The notes under the pieces were generated by a model that did not search any database, was not told the origin of the DNA, and saw only the letters and a list, made by a program, of their open reading frames with translations. 64,000 nt of DNA, taken from Ulota crispa (taxonomy: Eukaryota > Streptophyta > Bryopsida > Orthotrichales > Orthotrichaceae). Position numbers and translations under genes: made by a program. Of the stretch, positions 46,477-61,400 are shown one piece after another. Numbering within the stretch: the first letter of the stretch is position 1; the number at the start of each line of letters is the position of its first letter. The stretch covers positions 19,072,960 through 19,136,959 of the forward strand of contig OY987250.1 in assembly GCA_963920765.1 (NCBI GenBank), read 5' to 3'.

Positions 46477-49400
46477 GTGAGCCATGAGTCTAACTTTTTG
46501 TCAAATTATTAAATTTCACCTATAAAAGTGTACTTAGGGCTATATAATTGTTCATTATAAATGTTCATCTTTTAAAAACGTTGCTATTTTTAAAGTTTTT
46601 TCCATTGATTTCAAGTTCAAAATTGGTTCTTGCTCACAAATCTTGGCTCATTGCTCATGGGTTCACTATTTTACGCTCACAAAATAGCATCATCCAACTT
46701 TGACTTAACCCACTTTCACTATTATGTCCCTGGGTAACTCTAAAAACTTTGGAAATTGTCCAAACCCGGTGAGTAGGGAGATCCAAAAAACTTTAGAAAG
46801 TCAAGCAAATGAATGTCAAAAACATTGGTTGAAATATTAGTCAGCCAATAAAAATTGGATTAAAGTTTTGAGAAATATTTAATCATAATACAATACCCTA
46901 AAGAAAGTCAGCATACTCCCCTTTTAAGGCATTTAAAGAAATTTGCTTAATACAAAATATAATTGGCATTTTATCCTCAAATCTTTTGTATGTGATCCTT
47001 GTGCAATCTTGATCAAGCATACCAAACTCTAGATACTAAAAACCATTTTCCTATTTTTGGTAAATTATTTTGTGTCAAAATCATGGTTTTACAAGAAAGT
47101 TGATTAAAGAACATTGGCAATGAAAATTTGAGATTTGATCGCATGGATATGTTGGAGACATCTATACGCACATCTTTCTTCCAAACAAACAATTTCCAAA
47201 CCAATTCCAAAAGAATTCTAAAAAGAATAGATTGTTAGGGTGATCATAACCAAATTTAGTAAAATATATACTTCATGAAAATTAGTTTTTTGGCAAAATA
47301 AACATACTATCATGTTTAAAGGTACAAACTTTATCACATTGTATGAGTCTTTTGCCAAAAACTAATTTTCATGAAGAAATATGTAATTTACTAAATTTGG
47401 TCATAATCACCCTAACATGAAGTTACTTTTAGAATTTTTTTGGAATTTTTTTGGAAAATTTTGCTTGAAATAAAGATGTGCATTTGGATGTCTCCAACAT
47501 ATCCATGCAATCAAATCTCAAAAATTCATTGCCAATGTTTTTAATCAACTATCTTGTTTAACCATGATTTTAACACAAAACAATTTGCCAACAATAGGAT
47601 TTTGGTATTAAGTGACTGAAATTTGGTATGCTTGATCATGATTGCACGAGGATCACACACAAAAGATCTGAGGATAAAATGCCAATTATGTTTTGTATTA
47701 AGCAAACTTCTTTGAATGCCTTAAAAGGGGAGTATGTAGACTTTCTTTTGGATATTGTACAGTAAACTAATTTATTAAAAAAACAACACTATAAGGCCTA
47801 CTTTATTTTTTCATGGGCTTATTGAGACAAGAAGATTTTTGTCTACTTTTAGACCCAAAAAAGAAGATGTCAAATGTAATACAATTTTTTTCATATTTTT
47901 TGAAGCATTATTGAGTGATGAATATTCAATAGATTTGTAGTAGGCACCTATCCATGACTTGTAGGTCTCTTAAAAATTGTTTACTTGCAACTTATAATGA
48001 GATGAGGTAAAACCAAATATGACTGGCTTTTGCAATAAAGTACATTTTTTCTTCTATTCATTTAATGGATAACATAGGTTCATTAAAGACCGCTTCATAT
48101 CCATTATTTAGCTAATTATAGGGATGCTTTTGGAGAGAGGTTGCAATTTGAGCATATACCTAATGCATGCACTATTTCAAGCATGAATAAATAAAATTGG
48201 TCATAAATGAAAAATGTATGATTTTTTTCAAAGAGACTCAAACTCTCCTTGGACATTGCTCAAGCCTATTTTGAATGATGTTGAAAGTACCACTAAGTAT
48301 GTTTATGGTGCCCTCTAACATGCAAGAGAAACAATGACAACTTTTGCACATTGGCATATGTTCATGAGGAAAATTACAAGTGATTGTAAAAACTTTGAAG
48401 GTGTAATGAATCAATAGTGAATTTTGGAATTTGAGTGTTGAGGGATACTATAAATGAAACTTGGATGAATCCAAAATTCATTTCATGCATTTTGAGAAAA
48501 GATGTTCATGACATCAAAATGTTATTGATAAAAAAAGGGTACATTGAAAGGAATTTTATTACAACTTGTTTCATAGCAAAGCCACCTATTTCCATAGTAT
48601 CAAAAATGTGTATTCATTTTTGGAAATGGTCACTAGCTCCACAAAATTGTCACCTATGTACTACTCATCAATTTGGATAATGCGTGGTTCAAATTTTCAT
48701 TCAAAAATAGAGGGTTGACATTTAGTTTGAGTCAGTAGTAGGTAAATCTTGCTTCATTGAAACCTTTTTCCAAACTAAAGCGAGAGAATTGAAGTTAGAA
48801 TATAAGTCATTGTATGCAATTGGAACCAAAAAAAGTTGAGTCATTAAGTGATATAGTTTTTGAAGCTTTTAATGTGGAATATGCTTTTTTATTTAGTAGC
48901 ATCACTTATGCAAGGCAACTATGGCTTGCTCTAGATTAAGAGCTGAAAACAGTATTGGAGCTCAAAACAATTGAAATCATTGCCATTTGTTGGTTAGTTT
49001 TCTAAAATCAACTCTAAGGCGTTTGCATGTAAGAAAAATGATCAAAGTTTTGAAAATTATATCTAATGCTCAAAAAAACAAGAGTTGACAATATCACAAT
49101 TCCAAAATTTGGTCAACCAAGAATGGAAGGCAAATATGTTGCCTGTGGTTGTAGTCAAAGTTTGTTAAAGGAAAGTTATTTTAATACAAAGAAGTTTGGT
49201 ATTAAATAAACTAATTGGCCCTTTTAGGGGTAGTTGAAGTCTCAACTAATTTGGCTAGTTTCCTTGTCTATTCCACCTCTTTTAGGAAACACGAAATCTT
49301 CTAATTATAATCTCAAGACCTTTGCAAGTAAAAAAGAAAAACATAGTTTTATTGTACTTTTATTATGATAAATGCTTGAGATGATGTTTGAGGGCATGTC

Positions 49401-52400
49401 TGTTTCTAAAGATTAATAAGTTTTGATGACCTTTCTTTGTAATGTGAATCAAATCTAAAATTTGAACAAATGCCTTTGTGCACAATTTGCCGACCTTGGT
49501 GAGAGCATCACCTTACTAAAAATTCAGTATTTTAGCTTATTTATCCAAATTGCTAGTTTGACTCTTTTATCCATAAAGGTCAAGTTTGCTAAATTGAAAT
49601 ATTGTGCAGGCGGTAACTTACATTGAATTTTGACATCTTCACTAATTTGTACTCCTTTGTGAAATGCATCTCAGGGAAAGGTTTTACATTGAGATGAAAC
49701 TGGGGATCCAAGCAAAATTGCTTAATTTTGATATTGACACTGGGAGTTGTACCACATGGGTGCACTGCAAACGTCCTGGCCACAAATCAAATATTAAGAA
49801 TTTGGTTTGTTTCTCTCTTATATCACTAGTAGCTATTACAATACTCACCTATATTGAAATTATAGCTTATATGTAGGTATTGCTATTGTGGGCACAATTT
49901 TTGCTATTGCTCTCAATTAACATTCTTTTTGTTTGTGACATCACATGTCATCCAGATGTTTCTCTATTATCACCACAACTTGCACTTCAAGGAAGCAATG
50001 TCAAGACATTCTCTATCAATTAGGTCACCTTGATTTGGACACTTTTCTATCAATTTGGACATGTTTTTGTCAAATTTTTGTGAATTTGGACAATTTAGTC
50101 AATTTGGATGTGTTATTGCGTACAGTCTTTCTTGTAGTGTTGCCACCCCACCACAATGCACATTCTCAACTTGTGACATTGTATCAAAGTAAAAAAAACA
50201 AAGCAAGAGAGTGTTCAATTAGAAAATGCTATTTTGAGGGTTTATGGTGTATTTGTCTTCTTCACCTTTGTATGACCATGCTTGCAACTTATTGTCAAAC
50301 CTTTCTATCTTGTCATAATTGAGACACATCAGTAATATCAACCTTCATGAGAAAAGAACATTGAGCAAAAAAATGGTGAAGAGAGTAGTGGACATGTGGT
50401 GTTACTTGCAAAAACATCTGATTGGGGTGGCAATAGCAATACCTTGTATTTAGTATGAGAATTTACAATACATCTTTAATGAATAAAGAAATAAAATACA
50501 AACTTTTTAAAGCATTTGATGGAGGTCATAAACAACTCTTTGCAAGGCTTTAAAGACCTACTACAAATATTTTAAACAATTAATGTTTTTTAGCATTTAT
50601 AACAATACTAGATTGTAGTTCTAAAAGCAAAGGTTTTTAATTTTTAGTTTTATTCTTGTATTTATAGAAAATGATTTCTTTTTTTTCTCACTATATGTTT
50701 ATATTTAAAGTAAAAAAGATTTGTGAATGTGTTAGCAACTATGGCAATTCTAGCTTCGCTTTTGCAAAGATGTCAATATTTTAAAAGCATTGTGTACACT
50801 TTTATTGAAATATTAAAAGCGCTTTGTAAACATCATGTGCACTTTTGATCCTTACATGCTGAGGGGATGTTTTTCATCTTGTGCATGACAAAAAAATCTG
50901 CAAAACAAGAAAAGGCCATTTTCCATATGATTTTTTTGGAAGAGATCATAAACACATGGTTCATCATGGAAGGCAAAAAACAACCTCACCAAATGTACTC
51001 ATGATTTGGATAACCCAAATTGTGAGAAAATTTGAAGACATTGTGTTAGGTCTCGTGGTGCCCTTCTTGCAATTTTCATGAGGCCATCATGCAATGTTGA
51101 CTATTACAAAATTTATAATGGGCGGGCACTTGCCATGTCATTGTAGAGCACTATCAAGGAGCAAACATTATGATTGGTTGGGCGTTCACAAGTTAACCTC
51201 TAAAAGCCCAAGTGGCCCCTTGAGGGCCAAGTGGGATTTTGGGCATGTTCCTACAGCTAAACTAGTTTGTGTGATTTTTTGAAACTTTTATCAAACTAAA
51301 TGGGAATTCAAATGCCTTTGGGGCCATCTAATTTTTTCTTCATTCCAACATTTAACAAAGAAGTTGTGCAAGAATTCATCAAAACTAGGGGAGGAGGGGC
51401 AGTTTGGGCAAGGTTTCTTTTTTGTAAGTGAGTTTTGACTCCAAAGAGGGTCAGCTCCTATCCATGGGCACAAGGTGTGGACACTTGGGCAAAGGGGTAT
51501 GGAATGGAAGGGGCTCTTCTTGGGAGACTCCCTACCTCCATTCCTCTTGCCTCTTGGAAAATTTGGTACTTTACATTTTTTAATAGTTTGTGTGTTTGTT
51601 TTTGATTTTTTTTCCAAGTTGTAGTGGGTTAGGATAACTTGGTTTTCATTGTTTGGATCCATGTAATTCAAACTACTGAATTATACATAAATCCTCCAAT
51701 TTTGCTTCATCTATTTGCAAAATTTACAACCTTCTGGCATTCAAAGATTTTTTGAAGTATGTTATACACCTCCAATTCATTTGAGGTCATTTTACCTTGA
51801 GTAGTCAAGTCTCAACTTTGTGCAAAGCAATTCTTTTGCTATAAGAGTGGTCAAAGGCTTCTGAAATTTTTGGGCAAGAAGGAAAAAAATTATTTTTCTT
51901 CACTTTAGGTGTCAATATCTCACTCCTCTCCATCTAAAGTGAGCTAATTTTTTTCCCACAAATACCTCTTGTAATCTAGGGCAAAATCCTATTATTAAAG
52001 TTCAAAAAAAACTTTTCTCCTTCCTTTCTACCCATTCCCCTAAAAGTGGCGGTTTTTAATGTCTCTTATAGAAGAAAGAACTTGGGCCTTTTGGGGTGAA
52101 TGGAAATGATGTTAGTTGTGATGATGCAGGGACCTCATGGATACTTTAAGCCAAGGAACATGGAACCAATAAAGTGTAATGGAAAAGACAAAACATTATG
52201 CCACGTGCATCAACACTATGATGAACTAGATATACCATGTAATGCTCATCACAACTTTGAATGCTTAGCATGGATTGATTATGCAGACGGATCACAATAC
52301 AAGGGTACTTATTATTGGGAGAGCTTCACATTGCCAACCTCAGATAAAATGGAAGTGAAGGGGCAAGGAGTACTTGGGTAATTGCCACACACACAAACTA

Positions 52401-55400
52401 TGTATGTATTTCAATTTCTACACTACTAACAACAATTCAAAATTAGCCCTTAAACGTCTGAGCACGCCGTAGCAAGCAATACATTACAACGTATTTTTCT
52501 TGTATTTGGAATGCACCCATAGCATTAGTACATTTGAGATCAACAAAGAAGATAGAATATAGATAAATGCAGTTCTAGTGAGCTAGTCAAGATCCCAATT
52601 TAAAACTATTTGTAGGTAGCAAATGAGTCATTCGGCACCATACATACTATCCCCTATGGTTGTTTGGTTGTTTAAGGGTTAAGTGTTTTGAGTCCGAAAC
52701 CTATTTATGAAATACTCTTTTTTGCCCAAAAGCAAGGCTAAAACCTCCAATTTTTTATAAAAAAGTTACTAATGGGTCTAATTAGAGGAACGGATATTTT
52801 TGTGAGTTTGTTCAAGTACACCCCTCATTTTTAGAACAAATTGGTATTACACAAGTTATTTTTCTTAGTGTGAGAATTTAAAAAATGAGAGACCCCTTCA
52901 CTTTAGTTTTGGTGAATTTTGTCTAGTTAGTGTGAAGGTGTGACATGTTGCTTGCCCTTGTTCTCGAAGTAAAGTTTTGAGCACAAATTTTTGTTGTTTG
53001 TCAAGTATCAACATGGTGGCACCCTTCCTATAATGGAACATTTTCACACTCTCTATTCAATTGAGATACATGCTTGCTAAATCTTCTCAAAAGTTTGGCC
53101 ACTTGACTCACGCTTTTTGAGGTAGTAATCAAATTTTGTAATCCATAGTATGTTGAGTTAATCTAAATTACTACAAACTAATTCATTAAGGTGCCTTCCA
53201 AATTGTTCATACTTTTTTTGGATTAGTGCAAATTAGCACTATTAATGCGGTACGCAATAAATGAAAATTTGAAACAACTCGTGTAGTTGCAACATTATAA
53301 TGCTTGAAGTTTGAAAACAAGTTTGTTTGCCGCCACTTCCAAAGGTGAATTTTTGTCTTTTGAATGTTTTTGTATATAAATTTGTGTCTCTGAAAACTTT
53401 GTGCCCTTTGAAAAACAAAGGAAAAGGGCTAAAGAACACACAAAAGAGGTAGACAAATGAAATTTTTGTTTGTCTCAAAATGAAATGAAGCATAAGGAGA
53501 TATAAAATAAGAAGGACCCATAATTTGTATGTAACTTTGACCTGAAGTTAACCAAAGACCACACACATTTTCTCAAATTATACTAGCAACAACAATGGTG
53601 AACTTAGGTGTGCAATTCAATCAAATTTGGACCCAATTTGAATAATCCAACTGTACAAATGGAAAGAATGCCTTGTTTATTGTAAAGTAGGAAGAATTCA
53701 CTAGATCTACTATTTGAGATGAAACATAATAAGGATTGAGTAAGTCATAATTGAAAAATCTATAGTTTTTATGGTTGTGTAGTTTTGGATGTTATCGCTT
53801 CATGTGAGCTTTGCTTGAGAAGAGCCTTACATTTTTAGAAAGCAGGCTTCCACACCTTTCCAATGAGACTACTTTCACACAAAATGGATAAAAATAGCAA
53901 TCACAAGGTGTAGCTAAGTGGACAAAAATGGTCAAGTATCTCACTTTAGTTGCCATCTAAAATTGATTCTATAGAAAATATCATAAATGCCATGAAGAAT
54001 ATGATTGGTGAAAACAATGAAGAATTGGCCTTACATGTAAGGTGAAAAATTTTAGAGATGAAATGACAATACCATTCCAATAGATCTTCAAATACTACAA
54101 TCTAGTACCATAGAGAGAAACTATATGAGCGTATTTCCTAGGGAATTTGAATTATTTTGAGATTTTGCAATTAAGATGCAAAATCCTTTTTGGATATTTG
54201 AGGTATTGCATTGTTGCTTTGATTCATGTTTGACCAAAAATGGATATGTATTTTGAGGCCGTGTTGTATAGACATCATTATTTGTCAGCTCACTACCCAA
54301 TTCTATTGTTATTTTTTAGTTGGATGCAAGATTCTTGTGCACACATGCGCTCTTCAAGACCAAATTCCAAATTGTTGAGCAATTTGCTTTATAGGCCAAA
54401 ACCCACTCTCCTAAACCAAAATATGGTTTGGTGGTCTATAAAGGGTTACGTATTGTCAATCCCCACCACATTATATTAGGTAACATTTGTAAATTTTTTG
54501 GTTTTTTATTTGGAAATATGTGCATACCGAGTACCAAAAGACAACAATATATCTGATTTTGTCTTGCTAATGCAATTTGTTGATGCAAAAAATAATTCTT
54601 GCGGATCAATATTTTAGTAGTAAAAATAGAACAATGAAAAAATCATAAATTAAACATGTGTGTATCTTACCAAACTTGGTTTGAATTTTTTGATAAAGTG
54701 ACAATTTTAGGTGCCGACTATGAGATTTAAAATAAAAAAACACATAATAAGAATCATCAATTTTGCAGTAATCATCAAAATTGCATTAAATAAACTTTAA
54801 CTTGTAGAGCTCTATAATCATCAAATTTCCTCAAATTTCCTCAAATTTATTCAAAGCCATATTTGGATATTAGAACTTGCTCAAAAAATATTAAGAGCTC
54901 AAATTATGCCTCTCAGGGCTCTTGAGTTAATTTTAGAATTAAACAAAATTGTGACACATACAAATATAAGAATTTGCAATATTCAAAGTAAATAAGACCA
55001 AAGAAAATATCATTTTTTCTCTAAAGTAATGAGAGTTATATAACAGATATGAATGACATGATTATGGAGTTTTTATTCATCATGTTTATGAAGTTCTCAA
55101 TTCAAATTATTAACTAACTATTAATTGAATCAATGAGTTGTATTAAAACTGGATTGTCCAAAATAATATTAATATACACGAAATTTCACTATTCAATTTT
55201 GCAGTACTTGATATAAAATCATTCAGTTTTGAGATTTTGCAGTGTGCCAAATATGGTTTTGCATTGGTATTTTATGCACAAACATATGCTATTTTTGAAA
55301 ATGTTGAGAAAGCTTGACTATTTTGTTGTATTTGCAATTTTGTGTACTTGTGGACCATAGATTTCATACAAATTATTTAGGCTTGTCGTTTTTTTTTGGT

Positions 55401-58400
55401 CTTTTCAATAGTACAAGGTCCAAATGTGTGGTTATAAGCCCAAATTCCAAAAGCACCAAATTTAGTGTTCAATCCCTAAGCATCACAAACAGAACATCAT
55501 GTTTGGAAGAGCATCCTAAACAAAATGGAATAACTTGGAGTGTAACCAACAACTAATATATCCATCCTAGAAATTTGTGGGCAACTCCTTGACAAGTGCA
55601 AATCTATAAGTTGTGCAAAAATCTACCATATAGATATGAAGACTATAAGGTTTGATGATTAAGGTGTTCCCGGAATCCAAATCTATAAAACCTCTGCTGT
55701 GACTCTTAGGGGTTGACCCCAAACCTTCCATATAACAATAAACCATTGTCTACATATGCAATGTTAACCTTTTGTAATTTGGTTCAAAGAATATTGGTTC
55801 CTAGCGTATTGAAAACGGATTATTCAGCATCCAAGATGAATGGCATGTACAAAGAATTCCCTTAATGGAATCAATTATAAAGATGGACCTTGTATTTTAG
55901 GAAACATGCAAATAATCTAAAAGTTGCTTTTACAAAAAAACAATTTCAAAACAATGATACTTGTTATATGATTCACAATTGAGCTTTATAACCAATGCTA
56001 TGGTTTGAGTTAATTAATTAACTTCTTTTATGTTTGTTGGATTTTCAGGTGTATAACTCATGATACATATGATAAGAAAATGCTATCATCTATTTATGAT
56101 GGAGTCATTGGTTTGGGTATTTGTAAGAGTACAATCACAAGTGATTGGATGAAATCAAAGCTTATAACCAACAAAAGAATTGGAATTTGTTTAGGGCAAG
56201 CAAAGTCAAGACAACTATTATCGTCAAGGATTGATGTTGGTTATGTTACAATTGGTGCTAATTTACAAGAGAAGTTTGGTGTAAACCATTTTGGTTGGGC
56301 TGAGCTAGCAAACACTGAAGGGTGAGTTATTTTGAAACAAAATTTTGGAATGATCTATCACTTGGTCCATTGATTTTGGTTTCTGTTTGTTTAAAAAACT
56401 ATATAATTCTCATGATCATGAAAACATATTTTATTACAAATGGTTTACAACATATCACAAAAAATTTAGGAGCTATTGGCAATATTTTGAGGTCTTTAAT
56501 TGAGTCCTTTGTGGATATTTTATTATAATGTTTTATTTAGTGACAACATCAATTTCATGTGTATCAATCTTAAATTTACTCAACGTTATCAATTATAACA
56601 TGTTCAGTTCAAAACTTGATCAATTTCATCAAAGGGTATGTAACTCAATCATTTGAGCATCCTAATAAAAAACTACAAAGGACTTGTTAGAAGCTGTATG
56701 TTAGTCCATTTGATGTTGAACTTTGAAGCAAGAATTCATTCATATGTTGTTACAAACCATTTTTTAAAGTAGAAAAACAATATATAATAATTATTTTTCA
56801 TGATTTCAAAAAAGAGTAATTGTTCTGATATAGATTTTGTGAAAACTTTTTGAACAAAAAAGTAAGTATTATTCCTTGAGTGGCTCTTGTTAGTTTATAT
56901 TTCACCCAAATTATAATGATGCTCGAATAAGGTCACCTTTGTAAGAAAAAAGTTTGGATAATGTCAAGATCTCCTTTCTATTTTTGTGTTCAGGTCTAGT
57001 TAAATGAAATATCTTTCTATCATCAATACTTGAGTATGGTCAACTTTTTTTCCTTCACTTAGAGCATTGACCTTGTCCTAGCATCACTAAATTAATGCTA
57101 CTTTTTTTGTAGAGTGCAGGTTTGCTTGTGCAATTCATGCCACACTAAGCTATATTATATTTGAAGGCAAAACTCGCTATCCTCCTACAAGTGGTGTGCC
57201 TCTTGTCCTTGATACTGGATCTGAGTTAACACGTTTGGGTTCTTGGTTCTTTGAGGAATTCTCTGATGAAGTACATTCTTTCATTGTCTTTATTTTTTAC
57301 ATATTGAGATTTAAAGTCTATTGAAATGAGAATAAGTTTTATTTATTTAGGGAATTGATAAGGTCAAACCTTGAGTTTGATATATGCACATCCCTGGGGT
57401 ATATTTTAGATTATCACCATCAAAAAGATGAATTTGAAAATTTTGAATTCAAATTTGGACTTAGAGACCTTGATTTAGTCTAAAGCCATACATGAGGTTA
57501 CAATCAAAGATCACCTAATGAAAAAGCTTTGCCAAAGGTGAAAATATTACTTTTAATTTTGTTTGTATAAAAAGCTAAGCTTTTTCATTGGGTGTTATTC
57601 AATTATAACCTCACTCATGATTCTGGACTAAAAATCAAGGTCTTAATGTCCAAATCTAAATTCAAGATTTTTAGATGCAGCTTTTTGATGGTAAAAATCT
57701 AATATTTACCCCGTGAGAGGTGTGCATATATCAAATCCAGAGTGGGCCCTTATCAATTCCCTTTATTTATTATGAATTCAATATAAATAGAATAAAATTT
57801 TCTAAACCCTAAATCCTAAATCCTAAAATTACAAGTGCCTTTATGTTACTTGTTGCACTGTCTTGTGATATATTCCAAATTGACATGTAAGTCAAACATT
57901 TGGAAGCAGCTTGATTCTCATGCAGAGGGGAAAGGATATATTTGGACTGATGGTGACTTGAATTTCCAATATTCAGATCAAAGAGAATGTTGGACTGCCC
58001 CCAAGGTACATACATACACACAAATTGTGTTTGTTCTAGATGTATAAGAGTTTTTATTTTAGAGAACTCAAACTATTTCTTAAACTTCTAAAATGGTAAT
58101 AAGTGGCAAAGAGAGCCCTGCAATAGTGAGGTATCTTTCATTGCAAAATTGTGGGAATGATTTCTTAACTTTTAAGATTGCCAAACATTTTTTATTTGCT
58201 ATGAATATAATTTGTCCTAACTATTGTATTTGGGCAACTTTTTAGATTTTGGTGAATAAGACCTAACAATTGTAAAAATCATATGGTCTACTTTTTTGAT
58301 GCTAGTTATTGTATCATACATACCATTTAAGCAACTGTTAAAGTTTAGAAAACCACAAACTTGCAAAAAGCTCTATTACATGCCTTCAAAATCATATTCC

Positions 58401-61400
58401 ATTGGATGTTTTCTAAAAGATTTCTTGTTGTTATACATTTACTGGTTTTCATTGCTATGTAAACTATAAATAAATAATGGTAAACAAGTAAATACCAAAC
58501 ACATCTAAGCATGTTTAATCCTTAATTATTGGGCTTATAACAGTGGCCTACCTTGCCCTATAGAGCTATAGTGCTTTGGCAGGTGCCTAGCTTGTACTAT
58601 AGTTCCTAAAAGCTACAAAAGTTAGCAATACATGTTGACCTCATAAAAATTGCAAGAAAGGCAATATGAAAATAAACACCTTGTCACAATTTTACAAATA
58701 TGAATGTATTTGATGAGATTAATTTTGCCTTCTATGATGGACCATGTATTTATGATTACATCTGAAAAAATAATCAAATAAAATTTGACTTTTTTCTTTT
58801 GTACAAAATACTTTTTCAAAGCTAGCAGATGATTTATCGTCTGCTTGTGCTTTTATGGGTTGATATGTATGCCGTATGAATAAGTTATAAACGCCTAGAT
58901 TTTTATTGATGAACATTCTAAAGTCAATAGAAAGACTTTTCATTTAGATGGTGTATGGTTTTAAAGTTATTACATATTCATTGTGAATACAATACCCATA
59001 CTACCTATACAATCTTTTTACAAAGTTTCCTTTGAAGTTTAATTGGAAATAAAAAGAGGCAATTTTTACATTGTTCTTGCCATTGGAGCATATGAAATGA
59101 GCCAAGGAGTATCTATCTAATTTTAATAAATATGTGTTGATATCACTAAAAGAATAATCAAAGAATTCAATAAATGTAGAAAGCTTCTCAACTATCCCTT
59201 GTCACCGATTCATCAAAATTCAAATTTAACCTCTAAATGCTCAAAGGTGTTGTTCTTGTTTGTGGAAGGCAATTTTGAAGTTTCTGAATTGTCCTTGCAA
59301 GATCATTATTACACATCAAATTAAAATGGTCACTATAAAATCTTCAACTTTAAGGCTTCTAGATGGCGCTACCAAAAAAATCCAAAATGGCCATGCAGAT
59401 TTTAAGATATCTGTGATTGAATGTGGATGAATATGGATTTTTTTTTTTTGGAGCTGTCCAAAACATCTAATGCAACTGGTAACTTTTGGATACAAAATTG
59501 GGAAACAACCACTTAGGATGCATTAGTGTTTATAATTGTTACTTGAAAACTAATGCCTGTCCTTCCAATTCCATGACCATAGTTTCACAAATGAGCTTGC
59601 AATGCAACTGTCAAAGCACATTTTCCTAATGCAAATGAATTTTTTAGCTTTACTTATTGATTATTAGTCATTAAGAAAAAAAGAAAATTTGGCAGTGGAT
59701 GAATTTTGATTTTTATAACAAAGACATTCCAAGTGAAATTAGTCCAAAGGCACTTTTAGATTTTGTTAGATGACAAAATTTCAAAAAGAAGGCCCTTATT
59801 GCCCAAGAAAGTACTCATGGAAAATCTTCACTTTTTTCTCAACTTGATGCCTATTTTTTCAATGTGGCAACTTGTCATAGGCTCCATGATACTATTCATG
59901 ATACAAAAGGTATATTTGCAATTTGGCTTCCACCCAAAAAAATTGGATGTTGAAGCTACCTTCAGCCCATAATTTCTCCAAAAAAAAAAAAAACGGAAAA
60001 TATTCAAATCTACGCCTTGCACATAGTTTCAAAGTTTCTTAAACAAATTTGGACACCAAAATTTGGTGCCTTGGGCATTTAGGGGTTATTAGAAAGTGTG
60101 AACTATATATAAATGACATTTAAAACTAAAGGACATCATAAAATGAAAGTTGCCTGAACGGAAAGTTGCATGAGGTAGCCCTAAAACATAATTCAAAGTG
60201 CTAATTTGGATGATTATGTAAAAGATTTTGTATTAGTCTTAATATAAAATGGAGGTCACAATAAGTGGTAGTGGTGGGTAGTAGAGTTCATACATATTTT
60301 ATCCTTTTTTGAGCTCATTTAGGCTCAACTTTATAGAGGTAACGCATGTTATTTAAGAGATACAACTCCACATACTCCACAATAAATATAAAGTTTTATT
60401 TTCTAAATTTTTTGTTTTTTTGCTCTACTATTTTTTTCTAATGTTAATGTTTTATGAAAAATGAAGTAGCGGATTGATAATGCCTTGTAAAGTATGTTTT
60501 TTTTTGCTAAAGCTAGGTGTGCAAATAATTATCCAATGTGCATTTTGAAATCACTTGAAACACATGAACTAGTTGAGATTTATATATTGTGTAGAGTTGA
60601 TTTTTTTGGGTTGAAATTTCTATGAACAACTAGTATAAACTTATGTAAAATGATTATGAAACATGTGTTTAAATTTTAGTGACTTGCTTATCATTATTTT
60701 GACAGTCTTGTTTGGACAAGTCATCTATTGATAAAAAGAATAAACTTACAATTGTATGTGATTATTATTACAGGGCACAACAACATCACCAATTGACAGT
60801 TTTCCAAGTATCACATTTTGCTTCAAAGGAACGTCTGATTTGATAAATCATAACCCAATTCAATGTCTAGTGGTTCAACCTAGAAATTATCTAGAATGGA
60901 GAGTAAGGGCTCATACTTTATGAAATGATATATAAATATCCATCAAAGTATCTTTGAATCCACAACTTAAGTGTATGGTACTAATAACAACACTTAAAAT
61001 ATAATCATAATAGAGAATCTTAAAGCAATACTCAAGTGTAAGGTATTCAAGTCTTAGTACTTAATGATGAACAATATAGAGAATTATTTTGACATTCTAA
61101 TAATTGTGCTATATGGCACTTGTATCTTTATACTAATATGATTTTTTAATTTCTATTTTTTCTATTGATAAAATTTTAGATAATTTGGAATAAATTACTT
61201 TTATAAAAGTGGAAAACTCAAAGAAATAATTGGAATAAATAGAGTTTGTTAGTCAATTTGTACATAAACAAATATCTATCATTATTTGGCTGAATGGTTT
61301 ATCATTGTTTGTTTTAAGAACAATGCATAACAAGAAATATTCACTTTGATTAATACACTAAAAGAAAGATAAGGATTTCAAGAGTCCTAACATTTTAGCA

